The notes: a model not told the origin generated them from the sequence alone. A stretch of 59,426 bases of DNA from Paenibacillus sp. N3.4 (GCF_008017805.1 NZ_VRTT01000045.1:1-59426); one strand, 5' to 3'; counted from the stretch's first letter, positions 15,619-25,514 are shown. Program-made: numbers and translations.

Positions 15619-16632
15619 ATGTCATTAGACCGACTGCTAGGCAAGAAAATTAAGAATGATGTTACCAATGAAAAAGGGCTCGTACTTATTCCGGCCCGGT
15701 ATGTGCTCGATCTAAATAGTCTGGAGCTTTTGCAGCAGCACGCGATTGACTTTACAGACATTATCCTTTGGTCCGATAACGATGTGGAAACCGATTCGCC
15801 GGAAAGTTTAGTTAAAGAGGCTGTTCACTATGCCCAAGATTTGTTCGAACGCATGAAATATAATAAAAAAATTCCCCTTTTAGAAATTAGGAATGAACTC
15901 ATTCCGATTGTACAACAAGCTAGCGAACATCCAGATTTATTTCAGTTATTTGAAGCTGTAAAAGCCAAAGACGAATACACGCATCAGCACAACATTGGTG
16001 TTGGCGTGTTGTCAACGCTCATTGGAAAGTGGCTGAATATGGATGAAGTGGAAGTTGCTTTATTGTCTGTGGCTGCTACCCTGCATGATGTGGGCAAAGT
16101 TCGAATCTCCACGGACATATTGAATAAACCCGGTAAGTTAACCGAGGATGAATTCGAGGAAATGAAGCTGCATACGGTCTATGGTTACTCCATGCTGAAA
16201 GATACAGTTGGTTTGAGTTCACGAGGAGCCTTAGTCGCTCTGCAGCATCATGAGCGTGCGAACGGAAAAGGGTATCCACTTGGTCTTACCGAACATCAAA
16301 TCGATCCATTAAGCCGCATTGTTGCGGTGGCTGACGTCTTTCACGCCATGTCCTCCAAGCGGCCATATCATGAAGCACTCCCTTTCTTTGAAGTGGTTAG
16401 CCGAATGCGGAGCGGTTTTTTTGGTGAATTAGATCCCTATATCGTGTCTGTTTTTCTGGAAAATCTAACACGAAATTTATTGGGACGCAGGGTTAGGCTT
16501 ACGGACGGCCGATGGGGGGAAGTTGTTTACTTGAACCCTCATGATGACACACATCCTATGGTTAAGGTGGATCAATCCTTTGTGGACCTTAGTAAAGATC
16601 TGCATGTTCACATTCAAGATATCATTCTCTGA
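15619..16632 (+). CDS. HD-GYP domain protein, probable cyclic-di-GMP phosphodiesterase
   Basis: A 337-residue cytoplasmic protein. The C-terminal HD-GYP domain has the catalytic pair H156-D157 in LHDVGK, then HHERANGKGYP (the HHE and GYP signatures), and DVFHAMSSKRPYHEA. HD-GYP enzymes hydrolyse cyclic-di-GMP to pGpG or GMP. The N-terminal 120 residues have no clear sensor family. The gene lies 48 bp before a GGDEF gene, so synthesis and breakdown of the messenger are encoded together. The ribosome site is GGAGTGA. Confidence 0.85.
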   Translation: MSLDRLLGKKIKNDVTNEKGLVLIPARYVLDLNSLELLQQHAIDFTDIILWSDNDVETDSPESLVKEAVHYAQDLFERMKYNKKIPLLEIRNELIPIVQQASEHPDLFQLFEAVKAKDEYTHQHNIGVGVLSTLIGKWLNMDEVEVALLSVAATLHDVGKVRISTDILNKPGKLTEDEFEEMKLHTVYGYSMLKDTVGLSSRGALVALQHHERANGKGYPLGLTEHQIDPLSRIVAVADVFHAMSSKRPYHEALPFFEVVSRMRSGFFGELDPYIVSVFLENLTRNLLGRRVRLTDGRWGEVVYLNPHDDTHPMVKVDQSFVDLSKDLHVHIQDIIL

Positions 16633-16680
16633 GGCTATAAACCACAGATCACTTATCATTGCCCACGAAAGGACACATAC

Positions 16681-17346
16681 ATGAACTACAGAGGTAGATG
16701 GGTTGGGTGCTTAATTGCTATGTTTCAGTCAGGAGCATGGATATTCAAATACGCGATGGATGGGCTGCCTGTTGATTTATTTGTCATCTTGCTTCTAGGA
16801 GTCTCTTGCTTGCTAGGTTATGAGCTAGGCAAGCAGTTTGATAAAGCTAAATTTTTGGCCGAGAGAGATGAGCTGACCGGCATGTACAATCGGAGGCATG
16901 TTCATCAAGTTTTTCCTAGATTAAAATCCGAAATGGATCGTAAACATAAAAAGCTCGCTGTTTTGATCATTGATATGAATGATTTTAAATTGATTAATGA
17001 TACGCAAGGACACGATGCGGGCGATAAGGTACTTAAGGCGTTCGCTCGTTTGCTTTTGACATGTAAAAGGGAGGAAGACATTGCTGCGCGTTGGGGAGGC
17101 GATGAATTCCTTCTTCTTTGTCCTGATGTTGGAGAAAATGAAGTCCATCATACTTTAAGCAGAATAAAAACAAAACTCAATGAGTTAGTTATCTCTCAGG
17201 GGAATATTGAGATTTCTGTTGGATCAGCGATTTATCCGGATGATGCTCAACAGATGAAAGAACTGGTTCAACGAGCAGATTGGCGAATGTATCAGTACAA
17301 AAATAAAGAAAACCGGGGAGAAAGGGGAGTGAAGCGGGGACGTTGA
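16681..17346 (+). CDS. Membrane-bound diguanylate cyclase (GGDEF)
   Basis: A short protein of 221 residues: two hydrophobic segments (about 7-25 and 28-48), then a GGDEF domain. The active site is intact (RWGGDEFLLL, residues 137-146), with DELTGMYNRR at the domain entry. An inhibitory RxxD site (REED) sits five residues before the GGDEF motif, so product feedback inhibition is likely. It probably makes cyclic-di-GMP that the neighbouring HD-GYP protein degrades. No separate sensor domain is present beyond the membrane hairpin. Confidence 0.9.
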   Translation: MNYRGRWVGCLIAMFQSGAWIFKYAMDGLPVDLFVILLLGVSCLLGYELGKQFDKAKFLAERDELTGMYNRRHVHQVFPRLKSEMDRKHKKLAVLIIDMNDFKLINDTQGHDAGDKVLKAFARLLLTCKREEDIAARWGGDEFLLLCPDVGENEVHHTLSRIKTKLNELVISQGNIEISVGSAIYPDDAQQMKELVQRADWRMYQYKNKENRGERGVKRGR

Positions 17347-17771
17347 TCCGTATATAACGGGGGAATTGATTGCGGATCATACTATTCGATCAACTTAATG
17401 GTGGTCAGATTCTCAGTTTTGGACATCGCGGCTCCCTGGTTTCTTCATACTGCATTCGGATGCGCGGCTTTATCATAGTCCGAAGCAAAAACCAGGCCTC
17501 CTTTCTAATCTAAGATCAAATGATGTTAGTAAATGTAACGCTAATTGATGGGTAATAATGGATTTTCTTATATTGTAGATTTTTCAGAATAATATGTCAA
17601 TATATCTGACTCATATATTCATGGACATAAACTGCAGGAAAAGATCTGCGCAACATAAATATTGGGAATAATAGTCGATTTATCTTGCTTTACACGGAAA
17701 ACAGCTTTAAAATGTCGAATATAAGAATGTTAAATAAAATCACATTAGATGTGATTGTAGGGGGCTATCCT
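17347..17771 (+). promoter_or_regulatory. Long untranslated leader before the chemotaxis receptor, with a possible structured element
   Basis: No gene is seen in about 425 bases. CCTGGTTT (17434-17441) can pair with AAACCAGG (17489-17496), extended by CTTC/GAAG, closing a loop that contains a further TTCGGA/TCCGAA pairing. I compared it by eye with the cyclic-di-GMP riboswitch core and did not find the expected conserved bases. Otherwise the sequence becomes AT-rich towards the gene. Confidence 0.3.
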
Positions 17772-19979
17772 ATGTTCGATTGGCTTGGGTATCGGAAGGG
17801 TTTACCTTTATGGTGGTCTTATCGCCTCAACCGCCATCTTAAAGTGGATGTAGAGCATATTTTCGAAGGGATTGCTCACACACGAACGGAAATATTACAT
17901 AGTTGGGTGAAGGCATACTGGTCATATCTAGACCGCCTTCTTGAGCAGATCGCTGTGTATCAACCTTCCATTGCAGCGTGGAACCAAGAAGATGCTACTG
18001 TTCAAAAAATTCTTGCAGCAACAATAAAGAGCGGAGCAGATTTCTCGGAGATCTTTATTTTAAATGAAAAAGAAGTGGTGGTTGGCTCGACGTATCCAGC
18101 TCATGTTGGCATCTCGTATGCCAACGAGCATCAACTTTCCAAAGGGTTGAAGGAGGCTCGGAAAGGAGAAAAATGTTTGTTCGGTCCTTATTCCGACTCT
18201 CTTACGCTACAGATAGGTCCGAGTACATCTCCGTTTCACGACGCTATGACGCTAGCTTTTATCTTACCGATTACAGAGAATGGCGTCTGGAAAGGAGCTG
18301 TTTGTGGGCGCGTGCCAAACGATGTGCTGGGGGATTTGATTCAACGTGAGTCTGGACATGTGTACCCCGATTCGGGTGACAACTATTTATTCATGGCTAA
18401 GCCAGGTTTAAATCAACAGATTGCGCCGGGCACTGCGCTTTCGCGAAGCCGATTTGAAGATCTAACATTTACACACGGCGATAATCTAAAAGATGGCGTA
18501 CGAACCGATTATGGTACGGTAGCAGTAAAGGAACACACGGAGCTCGAACTGATCTTCACCGATCCGGCAACCGGACAGCTTCATCCAGGGGTAGCGGGAA
18601 CGATTGCCAAGGGAAGTAATCTATTCGTGGAATTTCCGGGTTATTCCGATTATCGACATATTGCTGTTATTGGGAAAGGTGTCACCTTCCAATTACCACA
18701 TTGTCCGGACGTTTGGGGGATGATGTGTGAAGGCGATTTGGAGGAGGTTTACCGAATCCGCAGTATGGATTGGAAGCTGCTGCGCTTGCAGTTAGGTTTC
18801 ATCCTAGGTTTTATCCTGCTCAGCAGCGCAGGTTTCTGGCTGCTTAACGGGCATGTTTCAAGTGGTTTAGGAGCATCTCTTATTGCTGCTATGAGCTTGG
18901 TTTATGGTGGGATTGGCGCACGTGTTTTTCAACATAAAGGCACGAAGCCTCTTGTGCGTCAGCTGACGGAAATTAATAAATTTATCCGGATTAATGCGGA
19001 AGGCAGCGGCGACTTAACGCAGCGGCTTCAGGTTCAACAATTTGCAGGTGATGAGACGCGCGAATTGGCCAAGTGGATTAACAATATGATTGATTCCCTA
19101 GAGGGAATTATGCTGCAAGTTAAACAGGCGGCAGCCGATGTGCAGATTAGCCAGGAACGCATGAATGAATCCACCGGCTCAACGGAACAATCGACGGGAC
19201 GAATGAGCATCAAAATCAATGACATGATCCGCTCGCTGCGCGGACAGTTGAAAGATATCGATATCGCCAAAGATGTTACTCAAAATATGAGCGGCACGTT
19301 GCGGGAATTGGAAGAGAAGGCATCCGGACAAATCGCCGTCGCTCAAGCAGAAGTCATGCGAATCGGCGAGAAAATGAATCATATCTCGGATAAAGTGGCC
19401 GAGACGAATCAGGCGATACAAACGTTTCTGCAAACGACGCAAGAAATCCCCAAGCTGCTTAAAGTTATTGAGGAAATCTCTGCACAAACAAATTTACTTT
19501 CACTGAATGCATCCATTGAAGCTGCACGAGTGGGTGAGCATGGCAAAGGCTTCGCCGTTGTTGCGGGTGAAATTCGCAAGCTGGCAGATTTGACGAAGAA
19601 ATCAACGACAGAGATCAATGTCACGATCGGACATATTGAGCACCATGCGAATGAAGCTTTCATCTCCATGGAGACGGGCACCAAGGTGGTCATGGAGGGG
19701 ACGCAAATCGTTGCGGCAGCCTCAGAAATCTTAAGCAGCGCGAGCGCGCACGATACCATGAAAACACAGGTAGTGGACGAAGTCGTTGCGCTGATGGAGA
19801 AGGTTGCGGCGGTGAGTATCGAGAATCGTCACATATCTGCGGAGGTTGAACGGACGGTGCAGGACTTGCTGCAGGATATGCTGCATGTGCGTCAAACCAC
19901 TGGTAACGTGGGGGTTATCACGCAGTCTTTGCTGCAGCTCGTGAATCAGTTTCATTTGACCGATAGCCGCATTCGTTAA
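17772..19979 (+). CDS. Methyl-accepting chemotaxis-type receptor with apparently cytoplasmic N-terminal sensor
   Basis: The ribosome site AGGGGG (17759-17764) selects the ATG at 17772 (MFDWLGYRKG), not the TTG frame start at 17685. The product is about 735 residues. The N-terminal 335 residues resemble a Cache/PAS-like ligand domain, but no membrane helix precedes them. Two adjacent helices (about 339-357 and 363-383) follow, then a HAMP-like linker and the signalling hairpin (SAQTNLLSLNASIEAARVGE...GFAVVAGEIRKLA, about 565-615). This topology puts both ends in the cytoplasm. It would signal to CheA/CheW. A hemerythrin gene follows at 20079. Confidence 0.8.
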   Translation: MFDWLGYRKGLPLWWSYRLNRHLKVDVEHIFEGIAHTRTEILHSWVKAYWSYLDRLLEQIAVYQPSIAAWNQEDATVQKILAATIKSGADFSEIFILNEKEVVVGSTYPAHVGISYANEHQLSKGLKEARKGEKCLFGPYSDSLTLQIGPSTSPFHDAMTLAFILPITENGVWKGAVCGRVPNDVLGDLIQRESGHVYPDSGDNYLFMAKPGLNQQIAPGTALSRSRFEDLTFTHGDNLKDGVRTDYGTVAVKEHTELELIFTDPATGQLHPGVAGTIAKGSNLFVEFPGYSDYRHIAVIGKGVTFQLPHCPDVWGMMCEGDLEEVYRIRSMDWKLLRLQLGFILGFILLSSAGFWLLNGHVSSGLGASLIAAMSLVYGGIGARVFQHKGTKPLVRQLTEINKFIRINAEGSGDLTQRLQVQQFAGDETRELAKWINNMIDSLEGIMLQVKQAAADVQISQERMNESTGSTEQSTGRMSIKINDMIRSLRGQLKDIDIAKDVTQNMSGTLRELEEKASGQIAVAQAEVMRIGEKMNHISDKVAETNQAIQTFLQTTQEIPKLLKVIEEISAQTNLLSLNASIEAARVGEHGKGFAVVAGEIRKLADLTKKSTTEINVTIGHIEHHANEAFISMETGTKVVMEGTQIVAAASEILSSASAHDTMKTQVVDEVVALMEKVAAVSIENRHISAEVERTVQDLLQDMLHVRQTTGNVGVITQSLLQLVNQFHLTDSRIR

Positions 19980-20078
19980 ATGCTGATAATTAGACATTCG
20001 CGCATGTTAGAAGCCCCCATCCGCATACACTGCTAATAAGGTGCAGGATTCTAACGAAATCGCTAAGGAGGATGTCTA

Positions 20079-20609
20079 ATGGATGAGCGTTTGAGCATTC
20101 AAAGGAATGGGGAGTATGCAGCCAATTCAATCTATTTTCCGTTGATTGTGGAACGATTGAAGGAGGAGCACAAGCAAATGCGCGAGGAGATCTCCGAAAT
20201 CCGCAAACTGGCTGTCTCTCTGCTCTCCCTTGAGGATTGCTCAATGGGCATGTGCAAGTTAATTGAACTGCAGGATCGCATTCTTTCACTCATTGAAGAG
20301 CTGGAGCAGCATTCCGAATGGGAAGAACAGGAGTTGTTTCCCCTTCTGCAATCCTATTTACATCCCACGATGGCACTTTCCGTGTCGCGTTCCGTGACGG
20401 TGCTGGAGCAGGATCATGACTTAGCCAAAAGAGTTGTGCAGTCCTTCGTCGATGGCGTCAATGCAATGAAAGTACCGATAGATCTGACATTTTTGCAAGT
20501 GATGGCTTCCGAATTAATGACGGCTTGTCTCATTTTGTTGAAACATTTCACCTTGGAAGAGGAGCTTGTATATCCGTTAGCTGATGGTATCTTGGAGAAA
20601 TTAGCTTGA
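20079..20609 (+). CDS. Hemerythrin HHE-domain protein
   Basis: A 176-residue four-helix-bundle protein. Iron-ligand motifs are EEHKQM, HSEWEEQELFP, LEQDHDL and KHFTLEEELVYP, the pattern of hemerythrin-like HHE proteins that bind a di-iron site and sense or buffer oxygen, nitric oxide or iron. The ribosome site AAGGAGG (20065-20071) lies just upstream of the ATG. The position 99 bp after a chemotaxis receptor makes a role in oxygen-related behaviour possible, but that is inference. Confidence 0.85.
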   Translation: MDERLSIQRNGEYAANSIYFPLIVERLKEEHKQMREEISEIRKLAVSLLSLEDCSMGMCKLIELQDRILSLIEELEQHSEWEEQELFPLLQSYLHPTMALSVSRSVTVLEQDHDLAKRVVQSFVDGVNAMKVPIDLTFLQVMASELMTACLILLKHFTLEEELVYPLADGILEKLA

Positions 20610-20732
20610 AAGCATAATGAGAAAACCTCTATCGAGGCCATTCAATGATGAGCGACCGCGTTTAGAGGTTAGTTTTATCGCCAATAAGAAAGCGGTTTTC
20701 GGGAACCGAGAACTTTTACTTTCTTATATGGT

Positions 20733-20784
20733 AAAAAAGGGTTCTCCGCAGTCTGGTTAACGACTGTAGAGAACCCTTTTTCTA
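20733..20784. terminator. Bidirectional terminator between convergent genes
   Basis: AAAAAGGGTTCTC...GACTGTAGAGAACCCTTTTT forms a 13-bp outer stem with an inner GCAGTC/GACTGT helix, with A and T runs on the two sides. It serves the hemerythrin gene (+) and trhO (-). Confidence 0.85.
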
Positions 20785-20879
20785 ATTTGATAAGAACGTA
20801 TATGTCTATACGTTTGCTTCGCATCTACCTTGACAAACTCGCTCGTCCCTGAAGGACGACGAAGTTGTTTATCCTTGTG

Positions 20880-21785
20880 TTAGACTTCAAGCTGACTCAG
20901 TACTTTCTCTTCACATTCCTTGGAACAGAAGCTGTTGTGCTCTTCTTCGCACGCTTCGCAGCAGATGTGCTTCAAATGACACGCGTCGTTCGCACAGTTG
21001 ATATAGCGATCCTCGGACGTCCCGCAGTGGTAGCACTTGCCAACCACGATATCTTCTTCCGTACGGTTGATCGGAACAGAGATCCGCTCGTCGAAGACGT
21101 AGCATTTGCCATCGAATAGCCGTCCCTGTACTTCGTCATCTTTGCCGTAGGAAACAATACCGCCATCAAGCTGATAGACCTCTTTGAAGCCTTCCTGCAT
21201 AAGAAAGCCTGAAAGTTTCTCGCAGCGGATACCGCCTGTACAATAGGTGAGAATCGGTTTGTCCTTAAAGTCCTGCAGATTGTTGCGAATCCATTCCGGA
21301 AACTCTTTGGAGGTCTCCACTTCAGGGCGAATGGCGCCGCGGAAATGTCCGATATCGAATTCGTAATGGTTGCGGCCATCCAGCACGATAACGTCTTCCT
21401 GCTGGAGTTTCTCATAAAACTCCTTGGGCTTGAGATGCGTGCCGGTCAACTCATTCGGGTTCACATCTTCTTCGAGACGGAAGGTTACGAGTTCCTTTTT
21501 GGGACGGACGAACAATTTTTTGAAAGCGTGGTTCTCGCTCTCATCTATTTTGTAGACAATATCTTGAAAGAGTGGCATTTGGCGCATCATAGCCATGTAG
21601 GCTTCGGTTTGTTCAATCGTTCCAGAGAGAGTTCCGTTAATGCCTTCCGGGGCAATGAGGATACGTCCTTTGACACCGATTTTTTTGCAATAGGCCAAAT
21701 GCTCGCGGGCTAATGCTTCGTGGTCCAGAACGGTAACGAATTTATAGTACAACAATATGCGATATGGAGCGCCTTCTACAGTCAT
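20880..21785 (-). CDS. trhO: tRNA uridine(34) hydroxylase, rhodanese-like (TrhO/YceA family)
   Basis: The ATG at 21785 (MTVEGAPYRILLYYKF) follows AGGTGG and matches the family's start, giving 301 residues; the upstream frame extension is not needed. An acylphosphatase-like N-terminal domain (GRILIAPEGINGTLSG) precedes a rhodanese domain with the active loop C182-TGGIRC. The C-terminal tail is Cys/His rich (CYHCG...CANDAC...CCEAC...CSKEC) and probably binds zinc. TrhO proteins hydroxylate U34 of certain tRNAs with oxygen. The gene is transcribed against its neighbours. Confidence 0.9.
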   Translation of the reverse strand: MTVEGAPYRILLYYKFVTVLDHEALAREHLAYCKKIGVKGRILIAPEGINGTLSGTIEQTEAYMAMMRQMPLFQDIVYKIDESENHAFKKLFVRPKKELVTFRLEEDVNPNELTGTHLKPKEFYEKLQQEDVIVLDGRNHYEFDIGHFRGAIRPEVETSKEFPEWIRNNLQDFKDKPILTYCTGGIRCEKLSGFLMQEGFKEVYQLDGGIVSYGKDDEVQGRLFDGKCYVFDERISVPINRTEEDIVVGKCYHCGTSEDRYINCANDACHLKHICCEACEEEHNSFCSKECEEKVLSQLEV

Positions 21786-22037
21786 GGTTAACCACCTATA
21801 CGAATAAATTACATGCCAGAGTTCATGCAAGGCATAAGCATATAGTGACATAAATCGGCTCATTTTTCAATCTACTAGCATTTTTTGGATCAGAGGAAGG
21901 ACATTTTATAAAACTCATCAAATAATAACAAATATTAGGTAACAATTTTAATGATTTGCCCCTATAATTAGACATGTAGTTGCATTCATCTAAGAAGCAG
22001 TTCAATTATTCATCCACAACTCGGGGGGAAATGACAA

Positions 22038-23744
22038 ATGAGGTTCACAGTACGTGCAAAGTTGATTACCGTGTTTTTGATCATATTTCTAATGATCGGA
22101 GGCTTGAGCTGGACGGATATGACCCGGATGGGAGCATTGAAAAACGATAATCAAAAACTAGTAAACGACTGGTTAATGGGTATTCAGTCCATTGAGGACA
22201 TTCATTACAACACGGAATTTATGATTACTAATTATTACAGAATCATCTCGGAGTCTGATGTAAATAAACGCGAGCCGCTCTTTGGAACGATGTCCGAAAC
22301 GGCAAAAAGAATTGAGCAGTTATCTGAAAAGTACAAAGCTTCTTTAAGCGGGAACGAGGACGAACAAAATTATAAAAAGTTTGAAACGCATTGGAAAGAT
22401 TTCACAGCATCTTTAGCAAAGGTAAAAGAGCTTGGCTTTGACACCAATAAATCTAAAGATGGTTTGGCTGCTACACAATCTATGCTGCAATCATATACGG
22501 ATATGCAGACGATTCTGGAGAAAATGGTCTCCTACAATCAGAATGGTGCAGCCAATGCGGAGATAGAGAGCAGGCAATTGTATGATGCAAGTGTAAGGAC
22601 ATCCTTCATTACTCTTATTGTGATTATATTATTCATGTTAGCAGCTTCTTATATATTGGTGAGAATCATTTCGAATCCGCTCCGTAAAGCATCCGAAACC
22701 CTGAACCGGATTGCGAACGGCGATTTGACGGTTGAACCTATTCATGTGAGGAATAAAGATGAGATTGGAACACTAGTCGATTCCGTGAATCGGATGGTTG
22801 AGCATTTACGTCATTCCGTTACTCAAATGCTGCGAGCCTCTGATAGTGTGGCCGCTTCTTCTGAGGAGCTATTCGCCAGTTCCGAACAAAATGTATCGGC
22901 CTCGAACCATGTGGCGTTAGCCGTTCAGGAGTTTGCTGCAGGTGCAGATACACAGGCTCAAAGCTCCATGGAATGCGGTACAGCGATAGAGGAAATGACA
23001 ATTGGCATTCAGCGTATTGCTGAGACGACATCTGATGTATCGGAATTATCGATTTCTGCGACGAACTTGGCTAAGCAAGGAACGGATTCGATGGAACGTG
23101 TGATGGATAAAATGCAGGTCGTTAGCGCTTCGGTGGATGCTGCGAACAAAGTCATTCAAGAATTGGAAAAGCACTCTCAAAACATAGGACAAATCTCCAC
23201 ACTAATCGGTGATATTGCTTCACAAACGAATCTTCTTGCTCTGAATGCCGCTATTGAAGCGGCTCGTGCGGGAGAAAGCGGTAGGGGATTCGCTGTTGTT
23301 GCAGGAGAGGTTCGTAAACTTGCGTCACAAACAGATGAATCTGTACGCGGGATTTCGGAACTTATCACGAATATTCAAAGAGATTCTGTAAAGGCCGCTG
23401 AGGTGATGAACACTGGACTTACGGAAGTGAATGAAGGCCTCATCGAAATTGGCGTAGCTGAGAAAGCATTTAGTCAAATTTTCGGTGCTTCGCAAGATGT
23501 GGCAAATAAAATTCAAGATGCGGCTGCGGCTGCCCAGCAAATGGCGGCAAGCTCGGAGGAAGTGGCTGCAGCGATTGCGAGCATGGGCTCCGTCGCTCTG
23601 CAAACAGCAGGGACAGCACAGTCGGTTGCAGCTGTAACGGAAGAGCAACTTGCTTCAACGGAAGAGATTACAGCTTCTGCCAAAAGCTTGGCGGATATTG
23701 CTAACGATTTACACCAAGTCGTGAGCACATTCCGGATTTCGTGA
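22038..23744 (+). CDS. Methyl-accepting chemotaxis protein with four-helix-bundle sensor
   Basis: A classical receptor of 568 residues. A first membrane helix (10-28) is followed by an external helical sensor of the 4HB_MCP type (29-185), a second membrane helix (186-209), HAMP (about 210-262) and a long cytoplasmic coiled coil. Its signalling tip is ASQTNLLALNAAIEAARAGES...GFAVVAGEVRKLA near 392-435. It senses a small molecule outside the cell and controls CheA. The ribosome site is GGGGGGAAA, 7 bases before the ATG, and the gene appears monocistronic. Confidence 0.92.
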   Translation: MRFTVRAKLITVFLIIFLMIGGLSWTDMTRMGALKNDNQKLVNDWLMGIQSIEDIHYNTEFMITNYYRIISESDVNKREPLFGTMSETAKRIEQLSEKYKASLSGNEDEQNYKKFETHWKDFTASLAKVKELGFDTNKSKDGLAATQSMLQSYTDMQTILEKMVSYNQNGAANAEIESRQLYDASVRTSFITLIVIILFMLAASYILVRIISNPLRKASETLNRIANGDLTVEPIHVRNKDEIGTLVDSVNRMVEHLRHSVTQMLRASDSVAASSEELFASSEQNVSASNHVALAVQEFAAGADTQAQSSMECGTAIEEMTIGIQRIAETTSDVSELSISATNLAKQGTDSMERVMDKMQVVSASVDAANKVIQELEKHSQNIGQISTLIGDIASQTNLLALNAAIEAARAGESGRGFAVVAGEVRKLASQTDESVRGISELITNIQRDSVKAAEVMNTGLTEVNEGLIEIGVAEKAFSQIFGASQDVANKIQDAAAAAQQMAASSEEVAAAIASMGSVALQTAGTAQSVAAVTEEQLASTEEITASAKSLADIANDLHQVVSTFRIS

Positions 23745-23837
23745 ATAAATTGTGACTTTACGTCTTTTTTACGAGCTGCCTCGTCTAAATTATCGAGTAA
23801 GTAAATACCATGATAATCAGTCGAGGAGTGAATGGAA

Positions 23838-25000
23838 ATGACAAACAATCGTTTTACCATGTTGAAGTTGGGTGTAGTCGGATGTACGATGTTGGCAGGG
23901 TTGAGCGGGGCGATTATTCCCTTGACAGGGAATGCAGCTGCGGCCTCAGCCGAACAAGCTACAGCGATTCCCATGAACACGCCAATTCCAAAGGCGTCTA
24001 TCCCAGCAACACATCCTTCCTCCGTTGCGGTTAAAGAAGTGATTTTAATCTCTGCAAGTAAGGAACTGAAAACAAATATGAAAGTACCCCAGCTCACGGG
24101 GATGCGTGATACGACCTATCAAGCGGAAATGAACGATATCATTTTCTCTCATGCCAATAAGGATATGGCCAACTGGGAAAAAGAGGCCGCGCAAGCTGCG
24201 TCGGATGCCAAAGCGAATGGTTTTACATATCGACCCTATGAGTTGACAATTACTTACGAGCTGAAATCAGACGGGTCGAGTAACCCGGCGGGTGTAATTT
24301 CGCTTGAAGTAACAACCTATGGAGAGACTGGCGGAACAGGGATGCCGCGTGTGGATACATACAATGTGTTTAATGGCGAGCGAGCTCAGCTTGTCAGGCT
24401 CCAAGATCTGCTGGGTGACAACTTCAAGGAAATTGTAAACACAGGTGTTTTAGCCAAAATGGATGAGGATCCTCAGAACTATTTCAAGAATGATTTTAAG
24501 GGTATAAATGAAGAGCAGGGCTTTTTTGTTGAAAAAGGTGAAGCGGTCGTTATCTTTCCGAAATATGCCATTGCGCCTGGTTCAACAGGATCACGAATTC
24601 GGTTTAGCTTGCCAGAAAATGTAACGATCACTCCGAATTCGTTGAGCCGATTGCCAAAGCGGAGACCATACAATTAGATTTACTGACTAACGACAGCTTG
24701 AAGAGTCCAGAAGGTGTAACTCTCGTACCTTTAAGGAAAGTGGCTGAAGGACTTGGATACGAGGTCAAGTGGATCACAAGTGAGTTCGCTGCTGAACTGA
24801 ACAAAGGAGCAGAATGGACAAATGTAATTGTAGGGAAGAATGCGTATTTCTATGGAAAACTAGCACCGATCACATTGGAAGCTGCCCCTGTTATTCAAAA
24901 TGAATCCTTATATGTGCCTCTCACATTCGTTTCTGATATTTTACATGCCGATGTGAGAAATGGCGATTCAGGCGATATTCATATTGAAAAGCTGAAATAA
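23838..25000 (+). CDS. Secreted DUF3298/PdaC-like and stalk-domain protein, frame broken near 24635
   Basis: The open frame from the ATG at 23838 (GAGGAG at 23823-23828) has a signal peptide and a DUF4163/DUF3298-type region (TYQAEMNDIIFS...GVISLEVTTYGETGGTG...QLVRLQDLLGDN), a fold found in RsiV and PdaC. It then leaves frame near 24635. In the next frame the sequence continues sensibly (EPIAKAETIQLDLL...VTLVPLRKVAEGLGYEVKW) into a copper-amine-oxidase-N-like stalk domain ending at 25000. One additional G in CCGAATTC would restore a single 387-residue protein, so a lost base is likely. A terminator follows. Confidence 0.75.
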
Positions 25001-25018
25001 GATATCACATACGTCTAA

Positions 25019-25063
25019 CAGCCTCTAGTTCCTGTTGAAAAATGGGAGAACTAGGGGCTTTTC
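25019..25063 (+). terminator. Rho-independent terminator
   Basis: AGCCTCTAGTTC (25020-25031) pairs with GAACTAGGGGCTT (25048-25060), followed by TTTT. Confidence 0.8.
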
Positions 25064-25130
25064 CATTACACTTTATTGGAAACGCTTGCATATAATAAGC
25101 TATCGAACCAATAGGAGGTGGAAGTGGACG

Positions 25131-25451
25131 ATGTACTTGAAAAACTTAATGTCCGCTGGCATGGGGATTTGGTTTCTGGTCAGCCCTTGGGTCTTTGATT
25201 TCACCGATCATATGAACGCATTCCTCGTCTGTGCGTTATTGGGAAGCTTGCAAGTTGTTCTTTCTTTACTCGCGCTTGGCAAAACAGGAAAAAAAGTGTG
25301 GGAAAATTGGATATGCTTTTTCACAGGTGCCGTATTTCTTGTCCTCCCGAATTTATATGGCTTACATTTGATGGCATTCTTCTCTTTTGTTGTTCTTGGT
25401 TTTATGACAATGCTGGTGAATTACGCTAATTTGTATGACGATTTTCAGTAA
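25131..25451 (+). CDS. SPW-repeat membrane protein
   Basis: The ribosome site AGGAGGTGG (25113-25121) selects the ATG at 25131, giving 106 residues. The protein has four hydrophobic helices and the SPW motif in GIWFLVSPWVFDF, the mark of the SPW repeat family of small membrane proteins of unknown function. The usual second half of the repeat is visible as FFTGAVFLVLPNLYG. A terminator hairpin lies 60 bases after the stop. Confidence 0.8.
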   Translation: MYLKNLMSAGMGIWFLVSPWVFDFTDHMNAFLVCALLGSLQVVLSLLALGKTGKKVWENWICFFTGAVFLVLPNLYGLHLMAFFSFVVLGFMTMLVNYANLYDDFQ

Positions 25452-25514
25452 TGTGAGATTCCTGCGAAGTTGGTTTATACTAGGAAGATAATGGTATGCG
25501 GAGTGAATTGGTTT

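Noticed and set aside
17347..17771. Cyclic-di-GMP riboswitch before the chemotaxis receptor
   Set aside because: The conserved core bases of the known class I and II switches were not found by eye; kept only as an unnamed structured leader.
20865..21713. Plus-strand frames opposite trhO
   Set aside because: Antisense shadows of a clearly conserved gene, without ribosome sites.
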